Part shown: positions 5,620 through 6,407 of the stretch, piece after piece
Layout: the number at the start of each line of letters is the position of its first letter
Position numbering within the stretch: position 1 is the first letter of the stretch
Assembly (NCBI GenBank): GCA_019689515.1
Contig: JADGHI010000234.1
Coordinates: 1-6,407 of the forward strand
Source of the DNA: Acetobacteraceae bacterium
GTDB taxonomy: Bacteria; Pseudomonadota; Alphaproteobacteria; Acetobacterales; Acetobacteraceae
DNA: 6,407 nt
Direction: 5' to 3'
The notes under the pieces: model-generated
What the model saw: only the letters and a program-made list of their open reading frames with translations
Database searches by the model: none
Told to the model about the DNA's origin: nothing
Program-made: the position numbers and the translations under genes

Positions 5620-6407
5620 TCATGGTGCCGCCAGCACCTGGGCGCAGGCCAGAGGCATGACCGGCGGCGGCCCTGGTGGGCGCGGCGGCGGGCGGCGCGC
5701 CTCGGGCGTCAGCCACCAGTCGAGCGAGGCCGCGTCGCAGCCGTCACCCGGCGGGGGCGGAGCCTGTCTCCGGCAGGCGCTGCCGCTGCCGTCGTTCGGG
5801 CAGCCGAGGCGCACATGCATGTGCGAATCGTGCCCGCGCCAGGGCCGCACGCGGCGCAGCCAGGGCGCGCCCGCTCCGGTGCGGCAGAGCTCCCGCTTGA
5901 TCGCGTGGTTCACCAGCACGCGCTCGACGCCCGGGCTCTCGGCGGCGAGGCGGATCAGCGCAGCGTGGCGAGGGGTGAAGCGGGCGGGGTCCACTCCGGT
6001 TTCGTCGGGCAGGACGAGCGAGGGGACATGGATGTTCTCCCGCGCTGCCGCCGGGACCCGCGGCTTGGACGAGAGGTCGAGCCAGATGTCCACGTCGAGC
6101 CCGAGCTGATGGCTGGCATGCCCGTAAGCCATCGGCCCGCCGCGCGGCTGGCCGAGGTCGCCGATCCAGAGGTCCGGGAAGCCCCGCGCCCGCGCCCGGC
6201 CGGCGAAGTCCTGCACGAAGGCGACCAGCCGCGGATGGCCCCAGAATCGGTTGCGGGAGGTGCGCACCACCTGCCAGCCCGGTCCTTCGAGCGGCAAGGC
6301 CACCGCACCGGCGATACAGCCGTTGGTATAGGTGCCGATGACCTGTGCCGGACCGGAGGCGGGGCGCAGCACGCGACCCCAGACCCTGCCATTGTAGGGC
6401 GGGGGGG
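5620..6407 (-). CDS. mepA: Penicillin-insensitive murein endopeptidase MepA (N-terminus outside window)
   Basis: Zinc LAS-type (LytM/D-Ala-D-Ala peptidase fold) endopeptidase that cuts D-Ala-meso-DAP cross-links of peptidoglycan in the periplasm. The frame stays open to the window edge (YNGRVWGRVLRPASG), so the start and signal peptide lie beyond 6407; GTG 6372 is in frame but is inside the conserved protein, so it is not taken as the start. Numbering from that GTG codon: YTNGCIAGA at 15-23; GHPRLVAF at 45-52; IGDLGQPRGG at 70-79; GHASHQLGLDVDIW at 84-97 with zinc ligands H88 and D95; and HDSHMHVRL at 181-189 with H181, H184 and ligand H186. The D-to-H distance of 91 residues equals that of E. 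coli MepA (D120 to H211). Six cysteines (C19, C163, C191, C200, C212, C243) correspond to the six that form three disulfides in E. coli MepA, consistent with export. A proline-rich tail (228-240) is also a feature of the E. coli protein. About 261 residues are visible, close to the mature length. Confidence 0.95.
   Translation of the reverse strand, partial: PPPYNGRVWGRVLRPASGPAQVIGTYTNGCIAGAVALPLEGPGWQVVRTSRNRFWGHPRLVAFVQDFAGRARARGFPDLWIGDLGQPRGGPMAYGHASHQLGLDVDIWLDLSSKPRVPAAARENIHVPSLVLPDETGVDPARFTPRHAALIRLAAESPGVERVLVNHAIKRELCRTGAGAPWLRRVRPWRGHDSHMHVRLGCPNDGSGSACRRQAPPPPGDGCDAASLDWWLTPEARRPPPRPPGPPPVMPLACAQVLAAP

Noticed and set aside
5582..6109. 175-codon plus-strand frame opposite mepA
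   Set aside because: Ser/Arg/Gly-rich, antisense to a certain mepA, and without motifs.
6370..6372. GTG as the start of mepA
   Set aside because: Upstream codons in frame (YNGRVWGR) are open to the edge and fit a MepA N-terminal region. Starting here would remove the signal peptide of a periplasmic enzyme.

Overview
The window is a very GC-rich stretch (roughly 70 % by eye) from a proteobacterial chromosome. Gene content and protein style point to an alphaproteobacterium, most likely an Acetobacteraceae (Roseomonas-like) organism. The evidence is a guaA linked to an RsmB/NOP-type RNA methyltransferase, a MepA murein endopeptidase that implies a Gram-negative envelope, and the codon bias. The taxonomic call is inference, because there is no rRNA or other marker here.

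Layout. Positions ~48-4355 (+ strand) hold four co-directional genes that look like one operon. They are a type II (L-2-) haloacid dehalogenase, an RsmB-family rRNA/RNA m5C methyltransferase that starts on GTG inside the dehalogenase stop (GTGA overlap), a GNAT acetyltransferase that starts inside the methyltransferase stop (ATGA overlap), and, after a ~70 bp gap, guaA (GMP synthase). Positions 4356-4569 are a convergent intergenic region with several GC-rich hairpins. Positions 4570-5454 (- strand) encode an MBL-fold metallo-hydrolase of the methyl parathion hydrolase/AidC-like lactonase group, with a strong Shine-Dalgarno sequence. A 165 bp gap follows. From 5620 to the window edge (- strand) lies mepA, the penicillin-insensitive murein endopeptidase, whose N-terminus is cut off by the window.

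How the genes fit together. guaA (GMP synthesis) and the RNA methyltransferase are housekeeping functions that I recall as neighbours in other alphaproteobacteria. The dehalogenase and GNAT enzyme are probably co-transcribed passengers with unrelated substrates. The two minus-strand genes are functionally unrelated to each other: a cytoplasmic hydrolase and a periplasmic peptidoglycan enzyme.

I see no mobile element, CRISPR array, tRNA/rRNA, phage gene or defence system. All six genes belong to known families, and no new system is evident. The points most worth a second look are a hairpin that embeds the guaA start codon, a pair of look-alike tandem hairpins downstream of guaA, the complete dehalogenase active site in a housekeeping operon, and the untested substrate of the MPH/AidC-like hydrolase.
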